The notes beneath the pieces are model-generated. The model saw only the letters and a program-made list of their open reading frames with translations, was not told the DNA's origin and did no database searches. 54,191 bases of DNA. It comes from an uncultured Sulfitobacter sp. GTDB taxonomy: Bacteria; Pseudomonadota; Alphaproteobacteria; Rhodobacterales; Rhodobacteraceae. Location: NCBI GenBank assembly GCA_938003685.1, contig CALKXT010000181.1, forward strand, positions 1 to 54,191. The letters run 5' to 3'. Positions 35,115 to 43,864 of this stretch are shown piece after piece. Position numbers and translations under genes: made by a program. Position 1 is the stretch's first letter, and each line of letters begins with the position of its first letter.

Positions 35115-36347
35115 GTGGAAGCTAATAAATCGCAGCGGTTCGGCGCGCTCAGAGAACAAAGTTATCGGTTATTTCTAGCCGGGTATGGGTTTTCCTACAC
35201 GCTGTATTGGGTCACCCTTCTCGCAATTGGCTGGTGGGTTTGGGAAACTACTCAATCCGCGACCTGGGTCGGTTTCATCTATTTTTGTGATCTTTTCCCT
35301 GCTGTCTTAGTGACCCCTTGGGCTTCTGCAATCGCAGATCGAAGTGACCGCTTCAAACTTCTTAAGACTGTTCTGTGGATACAGGTTTTCTCTGGACTTG
35401 CCTTGGCCGCAGTCGCCGCTTTGGGCAACCTTACGCCACAGATTCTTGCTGCGTTTGTTTTCCTAGAAGGGGCGCTTATCGGCTTTAGCCAACCTGCCTT
35501 TTTTGGCATGATCAACCGACTTGTCAGCAAACCAAACTTGTCAGCAGCCGTGGCCTTAAACACCAGCGTTTCGCAAGCCAGCTATACTTTGGGGCCGCTC
35601 ATTGCTGCGTTTTTCTTTTCATTTGGGTTATGGATCGCGCCGCTTGCCTTTGCTGCCAACGCAATCGGCACCCTCGTATACTTGGTCTGCCTCACCAAAA
35701 TCGAACTCCAACCTGTGCCAGTGTCAAACAAAAAAGCAAGCGCTGACCTCAAGGGCGACATTATTGAAGGTATTAGCGCTCTTTGGGCAAGTAAACTTGC
35801 CTTAAGGGCTACTGTATTGATCTTGGCTGTCGCAATTCTTCAACGTCCCCTGATCAGTTTGATGCCCGGCATAAATAGCTATTTTGATTTGTTCAGCGCC
35901 TCCAACTATACCTTTCTTACGGCGAGTTTTATGGTTGGTAGCATTGTTGCGGGCTTAGTCTTAGCAAACCGTAACAATGAACAGGGGCTAGAGGGCATCA
36001 CCTTAAAGGTCATCTTTGCCCTGATGGGTCTCTACGCTGCGTTCTTCTTGTTGATGAACGTGCTGAGTGGCTACTGGTTTGTTGCCGTTGGCATGTTGTT
36101 CGCAATTGGTTTTACCAGCGCGTTTGTTTGGAGCGGCAACAATATTATCTTACAAAACAAAATACCCGAGCACCTAAGAAGCCGCGTGTTGGGCAACAAC
36201 TTTATGCTAACCCGCGCCATCGGTGCCATCGCCGTCATTCTCAGTGGATTTCTTGTTGATCTCTACAACTTCCCAACAGCGATGATGTCCCTTGTTGGGA
36301 TTGTGCTGGTGGCCTTGTTTATCTTTCGCTCACTCAAGACCACCTAA
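35115..36347 (+). CDS. MFS exporter
   Basis: A 410-residue integral membrane protein with about 12 hydrophobic segments and the major facilitator loop motif after TM2 (ASAIADRSDRFKLLK). It resembles the EntS-type drug/siderophore exporters in length and pattern. As the last gene of the ACAD/adenylation/condensation/carrier operon it probably exports the product or gives self-protection. The start is a GTG at 35115. Its last 18 bp overlap the 3' end of the convergent condensation gene. Confidence 0.85.
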   Translation: MEANKSQRFGALREQSYRLFLAGYGFSYTLYWVTLLAIGWWVWETTQSATWVGFIYFCDLFPAVLVTPWASAIADRSDRFKLLKTVLWIQVFSGLALAAVAALGNLTPQILAAFVFLEGALIGFSQPAFFGMINRLVSKPNLSAAVALNTSVSQASYTLGPLIAAFFFSFGLWIAPLAFAANAIGTLVYLVCLTKIELQPVPVSNKKASADLKGDIIEGISALWASKLALRATVLILAVAILQRPLISLMPGINSYFDLFSASNYTFLTASFMVGSIVAGLVLANRNNEQGLEGITLKVIFALMGLYAAFFLLMNVLSGYWFVAVGMLFAIGFTSAFVWSGNNIILQNKIPEHLRSRVLGNNFMLTRAIGAIAVILSGFLVDLYNFPTAMMSLVGIVLVALFIFRSLKTT

Positions 36348-37799
36348 GCAATGTGACACAGCAATCTCATCCACAGTTCCAACAAAACGCTCTGCCATCT
36401 GTCGCGCACTGTCAGCGTGGTAGAAGCGCTTGTTATACCTCATATTCAATTCCCAATTACCTGCAGGGCCGACGCCGATATTGAAGTACAGCTTGAAAGG
36501 AAAAATCGTGTGATCATACATCGCACCGGATGATATGTCGTTTTCCAGCAGCATAGGGTGATCTGAGGGTATGTTCAAAAGCTCCTCAAGCGGCGCAATG
36601 AAATTCAGCTCTAAACTGGGCAAATCACGGCGGGAGAAGTTTTGCACAGCTTCGCCATCAGGGCCGTATAGCATTGCACGAAGACCCATGCCTCGGTTGG
36701 GAATATCGCTAATCTGTTGGGTCAAATCACGCGCCATATCCGCCGCCGATAAATGCGTATCTTGGTTAAACTCCAACAACCACGACCCAAACTCAATACA
36801 GCAATAGTTGGTCTTGAAATGCAGGTACCCATCCCCGAAAAAGCCGCGTCCGTTCAACAACATATCCACCCAAAGCATGGGCACATCGAGATAGGTTTTG
36901 ACACTCTCATGCAGCGCCTTCATCAAAATTGACTCGCTGCTCAAAGACTTTGATTTAACCAGGTCACGCAACACAGATGTCGCTTGACTTGAAAAGGGTC
37001 GCACGATGAAGCCTGTTTCTGCCTCAAGTGCGTTCATCTCTTCCTTGGTAACGTCTTTGGATGAGCTAAACTGTTTCAACAGCAGGTTTTGCATGTTCTC
37101 AATATCGAACGCTTCATGACCCTCATTCAAATCAGTCCGCAGCATGACCGCCCTAGACCGCGTAACAATATCGTTCCAGAATGGCACCTCGGTACGTGAT
37201 CCAGTCCTGCAATACTCATTTAAGGAGTTGGCATAGTCCGTCACCACATCGACAGAATTGAGCTTGGATCGACCAACATCGGTTGAAGCACGTGCAATGC
37301 GATCAAAAAAGACGCGCGACATGTTCAAGGCACCGTAGGCATCACATACATAATGCGAGCCAATGACCGTCAAATAGATATCCTCGCCGTCCCCAAAGTT
37401 AACGTAAAGAATTCTAAACAACGACGACTTTCCGTCCAATCGAAATGCTTTGCCGGTCTCCTCCGTAAGGCTCACCATCTTTGCCTCGCGCTCCACCTTA
37501 TCTAGACGCGCAAAGTTATGACACTCGATGATGTCATCGGCACTAAACATGTCAAAGTTTTGCCAAAGCACGTCATCCTGAAGAGGGCCAACCGACGATA
37601 ATAGATGAGAATTTTCTAACTGTATTAGATCGTGCCAAATATCTTTAACCGACTCAAATTGCTGATCAATTTTGAAGGTAAAATACACCGAATAAAAGTC
37701 TCTATACCCCACATGATAGCAAAAATTCTGATAGGGACCTAGCCGAATACCGGGTATTTTTTTTACCGTTCCAGACTGTGTATCAGGTGACCTTCTCAT
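36330..37799 (-). CDS. Condensation-fold acyltransferase 2 (NRPS C-domain-like)
   Basis: A 489-residue protein of the condensation superfamily. The motif is SHYVCDAYG (H149 and D153), the same S-for-first-His and A-for-Gly variant seen in condensation protein 1. It is about 95 residues longer than condensation protein 1 and nearer the full two-lobe C-domain length (about 450). It is the final gene of the minus-strand operon that starts with carrier protein 2 at 41470, and so likely uses Thr-like acyl groups loaded there. Its end overlaps the MFS gene by 18 bp tail to tail. Confidence 0.78.
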   Translation of the reverse strand: MRRSPDTQSGTVKKIPGIRLGPYQNFCYHVGYRDFYSVYFTFKIDQQFESVKDIWHDLIQLENSHLLSSVGPLQDDVLWQNFDMFSADDIIECHNFARLDKVEREAKMVSLTEETGKAFRLDGKSSLFRILYVNFGDGEDIYLTVIGSHYVCDAYGALNMSRVFFDRIARASTDVGRSKLNSVDVVTDYANSLNEYCRTGSRTEVPFWNDIVTRSRAVMLRTDLNEGHEAFDIENMQNLLLKQFSSSKDVTKEEMNALEAETGFIVRPFSSQATSVLRDLVKSKSLSSESILMKALHESVKTYLDVPMLWVDMLLNGRGFFGDGYLHFKTNYCCIEFGSWLLEFNQDTHLSAADMARDLTQQISDIPNRGMGLRAMLYGPDGEAVQNFSRRDLPSLELNFIAPLEELLNIPSDHPMLLENDISSGAMYDHTIFPFKLYFNIGVGPAGNWELNMRYNKRFYHADSARQMAERFVGTVDEIAVSHCLGGLE

Positions 37800-37803
37800 A
37801 CAC

Positions 37804-38745
37804 TTAAACGCCCTTGTTAGGTTTCAAGTTCACCAAATAAAGCGAAAGACACAGGAACGGTAACGCGACCCAAAAGGCGACTGGTAGGCGTTCATCAAAG
37901 AGGACAACGCCACTCACAACCCCCGTGAATGCAACGATGTATGTGGGCAGACTGCTGACCACAGGGCCGTAATTTCGGATCGTATAGACGTATGCCGCCA
38001 TGCCGATGCACATCGCGACGCCCATCCACATCGTATAAGTTATTGCCTTTGGATTACTCACGAAAACTGTCCATGGATCATTCAAGATAAAGGCGGTGAT
38101 CCCGGCAGTTAATGCCACGAAAAAAAATGTCGTACATGATGTGTAAAACGGGGCCGTGGTGACGGTCGGTAGCTTTGAGAAAACGATATTCCTGAATGCA
38201 TACCCAAGCGCAGAAACAAGCATCAACAGTATCCAAACGATGTCGTTATTGCGGTTAGCGAATTTGGAACTCCCCCAAATTATCGCGGACACGGATGCCA
38301 AACCCAGCAAGATCCCAACAACCCGTATCGTCGATGACCTGTCTGTCTTAGCGATCAGTGAAAGGCATAGTGTGAAAATTGGAACCAATGCAAAAATGAT
38401 CGATATCACTCCGACAGAGACAAAATCGACCCCGAAGAAAGCGATCATATTAGGAATTCCCAAACCAAATATGCCAGTCAATATTGACCCGATCAACAGC
38501 GACCGTGAAAACGCAATTTTCTCTTTCCAAATCGCACCGAGTACGGCCAGACCGACAAACACAACAGAGGCTTGAACAAACGCAATCTGAGCACCCGTAA
38601 CACCTTCGTTCACTGCTAGTTTTGCGATCCCCGTATTGAGGCCCCAAAAAACGCCAGACACCATTATCAAACAATAGGGTAGTAATAACCGCAATACGGC
38701 CCCTGCCCTACTTTGATTTGCCAAATCTTCATCGATATTTGTCAA
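37804..38745 (-). CDS. EamA/DMT-family transporter
   Basis: A 313-residue membrane protein with about ten hydrophobic helices and the duplicated EamA pattern, such as VSGVFWGLNTGIAKLAVNEG in the first half and YIVAFTGVVSGVVLFDERLP in the second. The family exports amino acids and small metabolites. Because it lies within the second NRPS-like operon, 4 bp before condensation gene 2, it is probably a second product or intermediate exporter. The substrate is unknown. Confidence 0.85.
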   Translation of the reverse strand: MTNIDEDLANQSRAGAVLRLLLPYCLIMVSGVFWGLNTGIAKLAVNEGVTGAQIAFVQASVVFVGLAVLGAIWKEKIAFSRSLLIGSILTGIFGLGIPNMIAFFGVDFVSVGVISIIFALVPIFTLCLSLIAKTDRSSTIRVVGILLGLASVSAIIWGSSKFANRNNDIVWILLMLVSALGYAFRNIVFSKLPTVTTAPFYTSCTTFFFVALTAGITAFILNDPWTVFVSNPKAITYTMWMGVAMCIGMAAYVYTIRNYGPVVSSLPTYIVAFTGVVSGVVLFDERLPVAFWVALPFLCLSLYLVNLKPNKGV

Positions 38746-38770
38746 AATGGCATTCCATCATCAACTTCAG

Positions 38771-40303
38771 TTACCCTTCACTGGCCAGGCGGAGAATTTC
38801 GATGTCATCAACCTTGCCGTTTTGGTTGATCGGAAATTTCCTGAACTGAACAGCCGCGCAATGAGCGGGCCAGATGTAATCGGGCAAAACATTTTTTAGC
38901 CCACTGGAAAACTCATCTTGGCTTTTATCTGTGATCAGCGCCAATAGGATGCCCACGGGTGATTTCACCAAAATCGCACGTGCATCTTGAACATGCTCCA
39001 TAGACAGCGCCAATTGCTCAATCTCAGTCAGATCAATACGGAACCCTGCGACTTTGACTTGTCGGTTCAAACGTCCCAAGTATTCAAATTCACCGTTGTC
39101 TAATTGCCGCCCTTTGTCGGCACTAAAATAGGTCCACGAGGCCTCTGGCCCGAGGGCGTTAAAACCGTGGTTTTCGATGGTCAGACAGTACCGCGCAACC
39201 CCCCTCCCCGACAGAGTAATTTCACCTGCCGTTCCTGTGGGGACTTCTTTATGGTCTTGATCTACAATCTTAATATTAGTCCCTAACAAGGCTTTTCCAA
39301 TATTATTCACAGCCAAATTGGAAAGTGGCGTCACTAATTCTTTGCAGGTTGCGTGGACCGTCACCTCAGTAATGCCATACATATTGAACACCCGCAGCGG
39401 CAAATCCTGATGTACTTCTAGGAACTCGCCCACGACTTCATTATTCACGACCTCCCCACCCAGGATGATGTAACGCAGTGAGGCCAGGTTTTCAGGCCCG
39501 AGTAGGCGCGTCGCAATGTGGATCTGATTGAAATAGGATGGTGTCTGACATAGGATTGTGATCTGTTGTTTTTTGATCAGCCTGACAATTTCCCAAGGTG
39601 TTTTTCGCGTCTGCTCATCGGGTATCACCAGGGTTCCACCATACAGCAATGCACCCCAGATTTCCCAAATTGAAAAGTCAAAAGCGGGCGAATGAAAAAA
39701 CAGCCAAGTATCATCAGGCGAATAGGTTTGCACATCACCTACAGATCTAAACCGATCAATCAGATTTCGGTTTGAGATCGATACCATTTTTGGAACACCC
39801 GTCGATCCAGATGTTCGGATCATATAGCATTCTTCATCCTTTAGGTCTGTTTCGTGATGACAGAGTGCTGGTTCTGTATATGAACCATGATCTCCCATCA
39901 TTACAATCCGCGACGAAACCAAATCGCAAATTTGCATCATCTCATTAGCGTCGGTATCGCCAAGAGTGAGACAAGCGCTGACCGAACTTGTCGAAATTAT
40001 ACCTTCAACTTCTTTTGGCGGCACACCAGCATAAATAGGGAAAAAGCTGCATCCAAGGTATTGAACAGCCAGCATCGAGACAATCAATTCTAAGCCCGCA
40101 GGCATTTGTAAGGCGACCCTGTCACCCCGACGTATTGAGAGTGACCTACGCAGGCCAAGTGCGAGCCTCTGGGCTTGTTCCCGCAGCTCTGCATAGGTGG
40201 TTGTGCTGCCGTCCTTTGACACGATCGCCAAGTTACCCTTGTGGGCGTTAGCTATTGCATCAAAGTGACCTACAACCGATGTGGTTTCGTCAAAGAACAC
40301 CAA
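38771..40303 (-). CDS. Stand-alone adenylation protein 2 (predicted Thr-like substrate)
   Basis: A 510-residue adenylation protein with A3 IRTSGSTGVPKMV, A4 AFDFSIWEIWG, A5 FNMYGITEVTVHAT, A7/A8 YFSADKGRQ and LGRLNRQVKVAGFRIDLTEI, and the A10 lysine in NQNGKVDD. The specificity positions read D-F-W-C-I-G-M-V-H-K. The classic threonine code is DFWNIGMVHK, so only N278 has become Cys. Threonine or a close analogue (allo-Thr, a 2-aminobutyrate type) is predicted. It probably loads carrier protein 2 (41210-41470). Its start overlaps the AurF-like gene by 14 bp. Confidence 0.88.
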   Translation of the reverse strand: MVFFDETTSVVGHFDAIANAHKGNLAIVSKDGSTTTYAELREQAQRLALGLRRSLSIRRGDRVALQMPAGLELIVSMLAVQYLGCSFFPIYAGVPPKEVEGIISTSSVSACLTLGDTDANEMMQICDLVSSRIVMMGDHGSYTEPALCHHETDLKDEECYMIRTSGSTGVPKMVSISNRNLIDRFRSVGDVQTYSPDDTWLFFHSPAFDFSIWEIWGALLYGGTLVIPDEQTRKTPWEIVRLIKKQQITILCQTPSYFNQIHIATRLLGPENLASLRYIILGGEVVNNEVVGEFLEVHQDLPLRVFNMYGITEVTVHATCKELVTPLSNLAVNNIGKALLGTNIKIVDQDHKEVPTGTAGEITLSGRGVARYCLTIENHGFNALGPEASWTYFSADKGRQLDNGEFEYLGRLNRQVKVAGFRIDLTEIEQLALSMEHVQDARAILVKSPVGILLALITDKSQDEFSSGLKNVLPDYIWPAHCAAVQFRKFPINQNGKVDDIEILRLASEG

Positions 40304-41213
40304 TCGTTTCTCCGGTGTTCAGCGATTCTTCCATCAAGATGTCCCGCTTTAGGAAAAACGCCACCTGCTTGCTCACAATCTTCTGGTGGAAACCATGCCG
40401 TTGTGGCGACTTCATCAACTTTGAACGAAATTCGTAAGGGTCCGGAATTCCGGCGTCAGTGTAGGCATGTAGTGGATAAAACAACCGCAACATCCCGTTA
40501 ATATACGCTTTAATATAATTCGAAATGTTTAGCCGCATCTCCTTTTCGTCACCATGCGAAGAGAAGTTAATGCAGTGGTACAACACACCCACGATATCAC
40601 GTCCAAATGCGATGTGACGGGATTCATCAACAAAATGAGTGCGGTTGATGTCACGGACAATTTTGGGGAGGCATGGGTCAGTAGACATGACCTTGTTGAA
40701 GTATACAACAATCTCTTCAAAAATCATCAGGCGGGCAAACACCAGAAAATCGTTCACATCATCTGGAAAGCTGCTTGGCAGCACTATTTTCTTGGGCTGA
40801 TACAGCACGCCATAACGCTTGCAGAACTGCGCAAAAAACCAAAGATGCGCATTCTCTTCCTCGACGAGGTGATGCATGTACTCCGTGAAAATTTCGTACT
40901 TCGGGGTATGCATGCGGTCAATCACATCAATGATCAGTTCGCGTTCACCGTGCGTGTTCAAGCTAGAGTAATTATACTGTTCATAGTGACTAAGTTTTAC
41001 CATTTGTTCATGGGTCAACTCATCTACAAATGACGTTTCCGCAACACTCAACAGCTGCGGCGACATCAAAAATGACTTCTCGTCGACAGTCTCTGGCCAA
41101 TCGAACAATTCGTAGTGGTCGTAAGATTTCTCTCTCGACAGATTACAGAGGCGATCCATGCGGATGATGCTGTCTTTGGGGTCTTTCCCCCTTTGCTGCG
41201 TCTCAGCACTCAT
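40290..41213 (-). CDS. AurF-like diiron N-oxygenase
   Basis: A 307-residue four-helix-bundle protein of the AurF (p-aminobenzoate N-oxygenase) family. The diiron ligands are visible as EEENAH, FEEIVVYF and FVDESRHIAFGRD. The family oxidises amines to hydroxylamine, nitroso or nitro groups, and some members take carrier-bound substrates. With the Thr-like adenylation protein on one side and the carrier gene on the other, an N-oxidised (or otherwise oxygenated) carrier-bound amino acid is a reasonable guess. It overlaps the carrier gene by ATGA. Confidence 0.86.
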   Translation of the reverse strand: MSAETQQRGKDPKDSIIRMDRLCNLSREKSYDHYELFDWPETVDEKSFLMSPQLLSVAETSFVDELTHEQMVKLSHYEQYNYSSLNTHGERELIIDVIDRMHTPKYEIFTEYMHHLVEEENAHLWFFAQFCKRYGVLYQPKKIVLPSSFPDDVNDFLVFARLMIFEEIVVYFNKVMSTDPCLPKIVRDINRTHFVDESRHIAFGRDIVGVLYHCINFSSHGDEKEMRLNISNYIKAYINGMLRLFYPLHAYTDAGIPDPYEFRSKLMKSPQRHGFHQKIVSKQVAFFLKRDILMEESLNTGETIGVL

Positions 41214-41470
41214 AACGCAACCTCTTTGGTATCGGCATCTTGCAGATAGTTTGCTGAGATCAGGTTGATTGTGCGCAGTTTATCCATCGTGGATCGATCG
41301 AGGTCTACTGCTTGACCAGAGAGATGTTCAAGGAACAAGATGAATTCCATCAACTGAAGTGACGTCAAAATACCGCTATCAATTAGATCAAGGTTCTCAT
41401 CTGAGCCAGATTTAAACTCAGTGTTTTCCGTCAACCAATTCTCAAGTTTACTGATCTTTTGCATCTGCAT
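41210..41470 (-). CDS. Stand-alone carrier protein 2 (ACP/PCP-like)
   Basis: An 86-residue carrier-like protein with the attachment serine S37 in LIDSGILTSLQLMEFIL, a D-S-G-x-x-x-S-L context. It starts the minus-strand operon carrier 2 / AurF-like / adenylation 2 / EamA / condensation 2. A GGGGAG ribosome binding site lies about 9 bases upstream of the start. It follows the parB gene on the same strand with 119 bp between and no obvious terminator, so some read-through from the partition operon is possible. Confidence 0.78.
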   Translation of the reverse strand: MQMQKISKLENWLTENTEFKSGSDENLDLIDSGILTSLQLMEFILFLEHLSGQAVDLDRSTMDKLRTINLISANYLQDADTKEVAL

Positions 41471-41589
41471 ATGTCACAACTCCCCTTACTTAAGACCTAC
41501 ACCTCATTTGTTCCGGTCTTCTGTGGGATTTGCAACCCTGAATTATGCGCAGGGTGAAACTGCCCGCAGGGGTAGCGCTTCTCGGCAAG

Positions 41590-42513
41590 TCACTCTTGAT
41601 CTTCAACCAATTTAGCGACGGCCTCTGCAAGCCACTGTGGATCAATCTTTTTGTCTGTCTTCAAGGCAAGCGAAAAGCCTGTGTTAGTCTCTTTTACCCT
41701 CACTTTTACGCCGTTACTCTTCGCTTCAATTGGCTTTGGTCCAACCGGTTTTTTTACCTCAGGCCCCTGCCCTGACCGCAAGCGCGGAATTATCTCACGA
41801 TAGGCGCGTTTAGGAGTATTGTTGATATCAATCTGCTTAACAATTTTGTCGTGTAATTCCATGCAAGAACGGCCCAACGACACATCATTTTGACTAACAC
41901 TTAGCCGGTCTGCTATTTCGCTCTGCGATAGGTACCCGAGCGCGTCTGCAATCAGACCAACCGACAGCAATTCTTCAAAGCCGCTCAGATTCTTACGCAT
42001 CGTATTCTCATGGAATCGTTCCTCAAGATCAGCAAGATCCTGATCACCTTGATCTGTGGCAACAACAGCTTTGACTTTAATCCCCAACATGCGACAGGCA
42101 GCCAAACGTCTACGACCTGATTGGATAACAAATTCAGAAGACGTTTGCAGCGGCGTGTCTGACATTGGTTGCCAATCAGTGTCCGCAGGCCTCACTCGAA
42201 TGGCCTGCGTTTGCCCACGGCGTTTGATGTTCTCTACCAAAGCTTTGAATTCGGGTTCTTCGAGCCATTCAGATAATCGGTCACTGCCGACGTCATCGCG
42301 AATTTGCGATGGCTCAAGTTCAAGCGCCAAGGTGCCACTCATCACGCCTTGGGCAATGTTGTCGCGGGTGTCTTTCAACCGCTCCTTGAGCAGGTTCATC
42401 GCAGTGCCGCCCCACATGCCGCCCATAGCTGGCTGACCCTCTTTCGGCGTGTCTTCTGCATTCTCACTTTGTGATGTAATGCCTGCGGCATCCAACTTAC
42501 GTTTACGGGCCAT
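41590..42513 (-). CDS. parB: ParB-family partition protein
   Basis: A 307-residue plasmid ParB/RepB-like protein. It has the ParB nuclease/CTPase-type region with IQSGRRRLAACRMLGI, the ERFHENTMRKNLSGFE box and a helix-turn-helix with LSQSEIADRLSVSQNDVS. It should bind a centromere-like site and load ParA. The ATG at 42513 overlaps the parA stop as TGATG and has AAAGGTGGAG in front; an upstream GTG at 42522 is less likely. It is the last gene of the rep-parA-parB operon. Confidence 0.9.
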   Translation of the reverse strand: MARKRKLDAAGITSQSENAEDTPKEGQPAMGGMWGGTAMNLLKERLKDTRDNIAQGVMSGTLALELEPSQIRDDVGSDRLSEWLEEPEFKALVENIKRRGQTQAIRVRPADTDWQPMSDTPLQTSSEFVIQSGRRRLAACRMLGIKVKAVVATDQGDQDLADLEERFHENTMRKNLSGFEELLSVGLIADALGYLSQSEIADRLSVSQNDVSLGRSCMELHDKIVKQIDINNTPKRAYREIIPRLRSGQGPEVKKPVGPKPIEAKSNGVKVRVKETNTGFSLALKTDKKIDPQWLAEAVAKLVEDQE

Positions 42514-43844
42514 CAGCTCCACCTTTCTTTGATAAATGCAGTCGCGTAGCCACGTGGCGGCAAGTGCGGCAGCGTGCGCGTCACAAGAGCATCATTCACA
42601 GCATTTGCATTAGTCATAAACGCCTTCGCGCTGGCGCGCCTGGTCCTTGGTGGCAGATACTCATAAATGCTTTTGTATTCTTCCGACGCATTGGCAATCG
42701 CGTCAGATCGATTGTACCAAACCTGGCTAATTTCACGCGGCGATCGTTTATAGAGATCAAGTATCTGATCCGTATCTTGGTTGTTCTGCTCCTGTACGAT
42801 CGTAGGCAGGACGATATGTTCACCCCCACCAACCTCAAGATCGGATTCGAACTCCATGATGAAATCAAGATATTCGCCAATATTTCCCACATAGGTCGCT
42901 AGCGTTGCCAAATCAAACCCTTTCATCGTTTGTGGGATCACTACGGAATCAGCGGCAATCAATCCATTGAGCTGCATCAAGGTCAGCGATGGCTGCTGAT
43001 CAATGACAATAACGTCAAGCGTTTCGTTAAGAGCAACATCAAATCGTTCGGCATCAAAAGACCCAACAGGATCACGTAAATCCGTTGCCTTGGTCACGGG
43101 TGGATTTGCATCAGACCACCGACCAATTGCATCTCGAAGAACCCTGTAGACCGGGACACGTGCGCCTTGAGATAAGAAGAACAGGCTAATGTCACCGTTC
43201 TGAATATTTGCACCACCAGGAATTAAACGTGTTCCAGGCCATGGAGTAGGGCGCCATATAGCATCTAGCTCTGCAACGGTTCGCTCCGTTAATGTGGTGC
43301 TCCCGGGGTCATCCACGCCCATGAATTCCGCCAGTGTCGCTGTGTCCGGTGAGAACAATGGCAAATCAGCGTCTGCAAAATAAAGGCTCGCTGTTGCCTG
43401 TGGGTCAGCATCAATAATACCAACGCGAAGCCCATAGAACAACGAAAGATACTGCGCAAAATGCGCCGCAGTCAGAGACTTACCCGTACCGCCTTTTTGA
43501 GCCCCAAATGTTATGACCTTCAAAGGATCGCCTTCCTGGCGCCAATAAAGGTGTTCACGACGCGCACCGGGCTTACTTGCTAGAATTCCCCTAATAGTCA
43601 TAATCTCAGGCGGTGAAAAACTACGCTCACGGCCTGTGCGCTTACCTTCCGGAAACGCGGGTTCATCCTTGTCGATGCGCGTAAGATATGTCGCATCGAC
43701 AGCTAGAAATTCCGCGACCTCCGTCATAGAGAACCTACGAGACACGCGACTTCGCATCGTTAGATCACGCTGCAGCTTCGTATTCACCTGCTGCATAACC
43801 CGCCCTAGATTGCGGATAAACTGTTCGAATTGTCCGTATGCCAT
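42513..43844 (-). CDS. parA: ParA-family partition ATPase
   Basis: A 443-residue type Ia ParA. Residues about 30-100 contain a MerR/HTH-like DNA-binding part (FSMTEVAEFLAVDATYLTRI), then the deviant Walker A FGAQKGGTGKSLTA, the switch region IIDADPQATASLY and the Walker B VIVIDQQPSL. The N-terminal HTH suggests that it also represses its own operon. The candidate operator, the palindrome at 43849-43862, starts five bases upstream of its ATG. It sits 20 bp after the rep stop. Confidence 0.92.
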   Translation of the reverse strand: MAYGQFEQFIRNLGRVMQQVNTKLQRDLTMRSRVSRRFSMTEVAEFLAVDATYLTRIDKDEPAFPEGKRTGRERSFSPPEIMTIRGILASKPGARREHLYWRQEGDPLKVITFGAQKGGTGKSLTAAHFAQYLSLFYGLRVGIIDADPQATASLYFADADLPLFSPDTATLAEFMGVDDPGSTTLTERTVAELDAIWRPTPWPGTRLIPGGANIQNGDISLFFLSQGARVPVYRVLRDAIGRWSDANPPVTKATDLRDPVGSFDAERFDVALNETLDVIVIDQQPSLTLMQLNGLIAADSVVIPQTMKGFDLATLATYVGNIGEYLDFIMEFESDLEVGGGEHIVLPTIVQEQNNQDTDQILDLYKRSPREISQVWYNRSDAIANASEEYKSIYEYLPPRTRRASAKAFMTNANAVNDALVTRTLPHLPPRGYATAFIKERWS

Positions 43845-43848
43845 GTTT

Positions 43849-43862
43849 ATATCCGCGGATAT
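43849..43862. promoter_or_regulatory. Palindrome ATATCCGCGGATAT, candidate parS/operator copy 1
   Basis: A perfect 14-bp palindrome fills most of the 20-bp gap between the rep stop (43865) and the parA start (43844). A 19-bp core TGTTTATATCCGCGGATAT (43844-43862) occurs identically at 44182-44200. It is likely bound by ParB or by the ParA HTH and controls parAB translation or transcription. Confidence 0.7.
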
Positions 43863-43864
43863 TG

